Assembly: GCA_030430075.1 (NCBI GenBank) | Contig: JAUIGN010000031.1 | Coordinates: forward strand, 30,520 to 94,519 | From: a bacterium | GTDB taxonomy: Bacteria; Planctomycetota; Planctomycetia; Pirellulales; Pirellulaceae | DNA length: 64,000 nucleotides | Direction of reading: 5' to 3' | Part shown: piece after piece, positions 63,516-64,000 of the stretch | Layout: every line of letters starts with the position of its first letter | Numbering within the stretch: the first letter of the stretch is position 1 | Program-made: the position numbers and the translations under genes | Notes under the pieces: model-generated | The model's input: only the letters and a program-made list of their open reading frames with translations | Told to the model about the DNA's origin: nothing | Databases searched by the model: none

Positions 63516-64000
63516 TTAGACGAGTTCCTTCTTGGCACCGATCAGGGTGCGGAGCCGCTCTGCCAACAGGTTGGCGTCAAACGGCTTCTTAAACGTCTCG
63601 TTGATCGCGGAACGATCGAAGCTCATCGGGTTCCCGTCGTCCGGCAGCAGGGCGATCAGGATCGTCTCGGTAAAGTCGGTGTTCTTCCGCAGATTTTGGC
63701 AGATCTGCAGCGACTCGACTTTGCCGATCGAGAAATCGACAATGATGCAGTCAGGGTGGAAACTTTCGGCTTGAATCCCTGCTTCGAAGCCGCTGGCGGC
63801 GACTGCCACTTTGAAGCGTTTCTCGGCGGGAAGTTCACGCTTGAGATTTTCGATCAGAACCTGATCTTGAGCGACGATTAGCACCTTTGCCACAGCTTGG
63901 TCTTCAAGATCTCCAAGGGGCATACCATGCTCCTTGAGGAATTTGATTAGATATTCGCGTGGGATCCGACGGTCTTGGGATCCCGGAATCCGGTATCCTT
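63516..64000 (-). CDS. HTH-receiver (pseudo-receiver-like) response regulator, 5' end outside window
   Basis: The minus-strand frame is open to the right edge, so the start is missing. The visible N-terminal part GYRIPGSQDRRIPREYLIKF, then LKEHGMPL, matches the MerR/excisionase-type HTH plus linker that planctomycetes fuse to receiver domains. The receiver has Asp in IIVDFS (phospho-acceptor place) and KKPFD with the conserved Lys. The usual acidic pair before it is replaced: VLIVAQDQ instead of VDD, so phosphorylation may be altered. An internal ATG at 63923 with GGAG upstream gives a shorter reading, less likely. Role unknown. Confidence 0.75.
   Translation of the reverse strand, partial: GYRIPGSQDRRIPREYLIKFLKEHGMPLGDLEDQAVAKVLIVAQDQVLIENLKRELPAEKRFKVAVAASGFEAGIQAESFHPDCIIVDFSIGKVESLQICQNLRKNTDFTETILIALLPDDGNPMSFDRSAINETFKKPFDANLLAERLRTLIGAKKELV

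Overview
The window is chromosomal DNA from a planctomycete, most likely of the order Pirellulales. This rests on gene content: three secreted FGE-type sulfatases, a PVC-type propeller/HEAT/c-type cytochrome protein, a giant surface protein with an N-terminal LEPR-XLL-like motif, a Ser/Thr kinase fused to a periplasmic binding protein, a small Lys-rich planctomycete protein, and several families of GC-rich intergenic repeats. No rRNA or CRISPR array was seen, and one tRNA gene is present.

Layout. 1-9.9 kb: 3' end of a Na/Pi cotransporter (PhoU-like tail), PVC cytochrome protein, STAS protein, a C39-like/gluzincin double peptidase, a lactonase-type propeller, sulfatase 1 and an EF-hand protein. 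10.2-16.9 kb: an energised-envelope operon of TPR protein, ExbB/TolQ, ExbD/TolR and a TonB-like membrane anchor fused to an alpha/alpha toroid. 17.1-17.9 kb: two TatA/B-type genes behind a good sigma70 promoter. 18.1-21.8 kb: tRNA-Val(CAC) carrying a 3.6-kb integrated element bounded by 46-bp direct repeats of the tRNA 3' half; it holds a broken tyrosine integrase, three small cargo genes (one PemK/MazF-like), an Xre-type regulator and a serine recombinase. 22.1-31.1 kb: two TPR/lipoprotein genes, a barrel-type hydrolase-like protein, a 44-aa basic protein, hsp20 behind a sigma54 promoter, a polysaccharide deacetylase and a PhyH-type dioxygenase. 31.2-34.8 kb: rpsB-tsf-pyrH-frr (minus strand), with a strong hairpin between tsf and pyrH. 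36.0-40.3 kb: argB-argD-argF-rph. 41.0-43.4 kb: kinase/UrtA-like receptor fusion. 44.2-51.6 kb: sulfatase 2, an ArsR-pstSCAB operon and sulfatase 3. 52.1-58.4 kb: the giant LEPR-XLL surface protein with trypsin-like and metzincin-like domains and a long parallel beta-helix. 58.7-64.0 kb: PQQ-type propeller membrane protein, birA, polyprenyl synthase, moaC and a HTH-receiver protein cut by the window edge.

How it fits together. Two phosphate uptake routes are present (a Na/Pi carrier at the left edge, and a high-affinity Pst ABC system whose first gene is an ArsR repressor with an operator-like palindrome on the -10 box). The arginine genes form a same-strand run for N-acetylglutamate phosphorylation, transamination and ornithine carbamoylation. 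Sulfatases, deacetylase and surface proteins point to degradation of sulfated polysaccharide in an aquatic habitat.

The parts least explained by known biology are the tRNA-Val element with decayed integrase, a family of GC-rich repeats of 23-bp period that recurs in both orientations at three intergenic loci, and the several multi-domain fusions. All functional statements come from reading the sequence; no searches were run.
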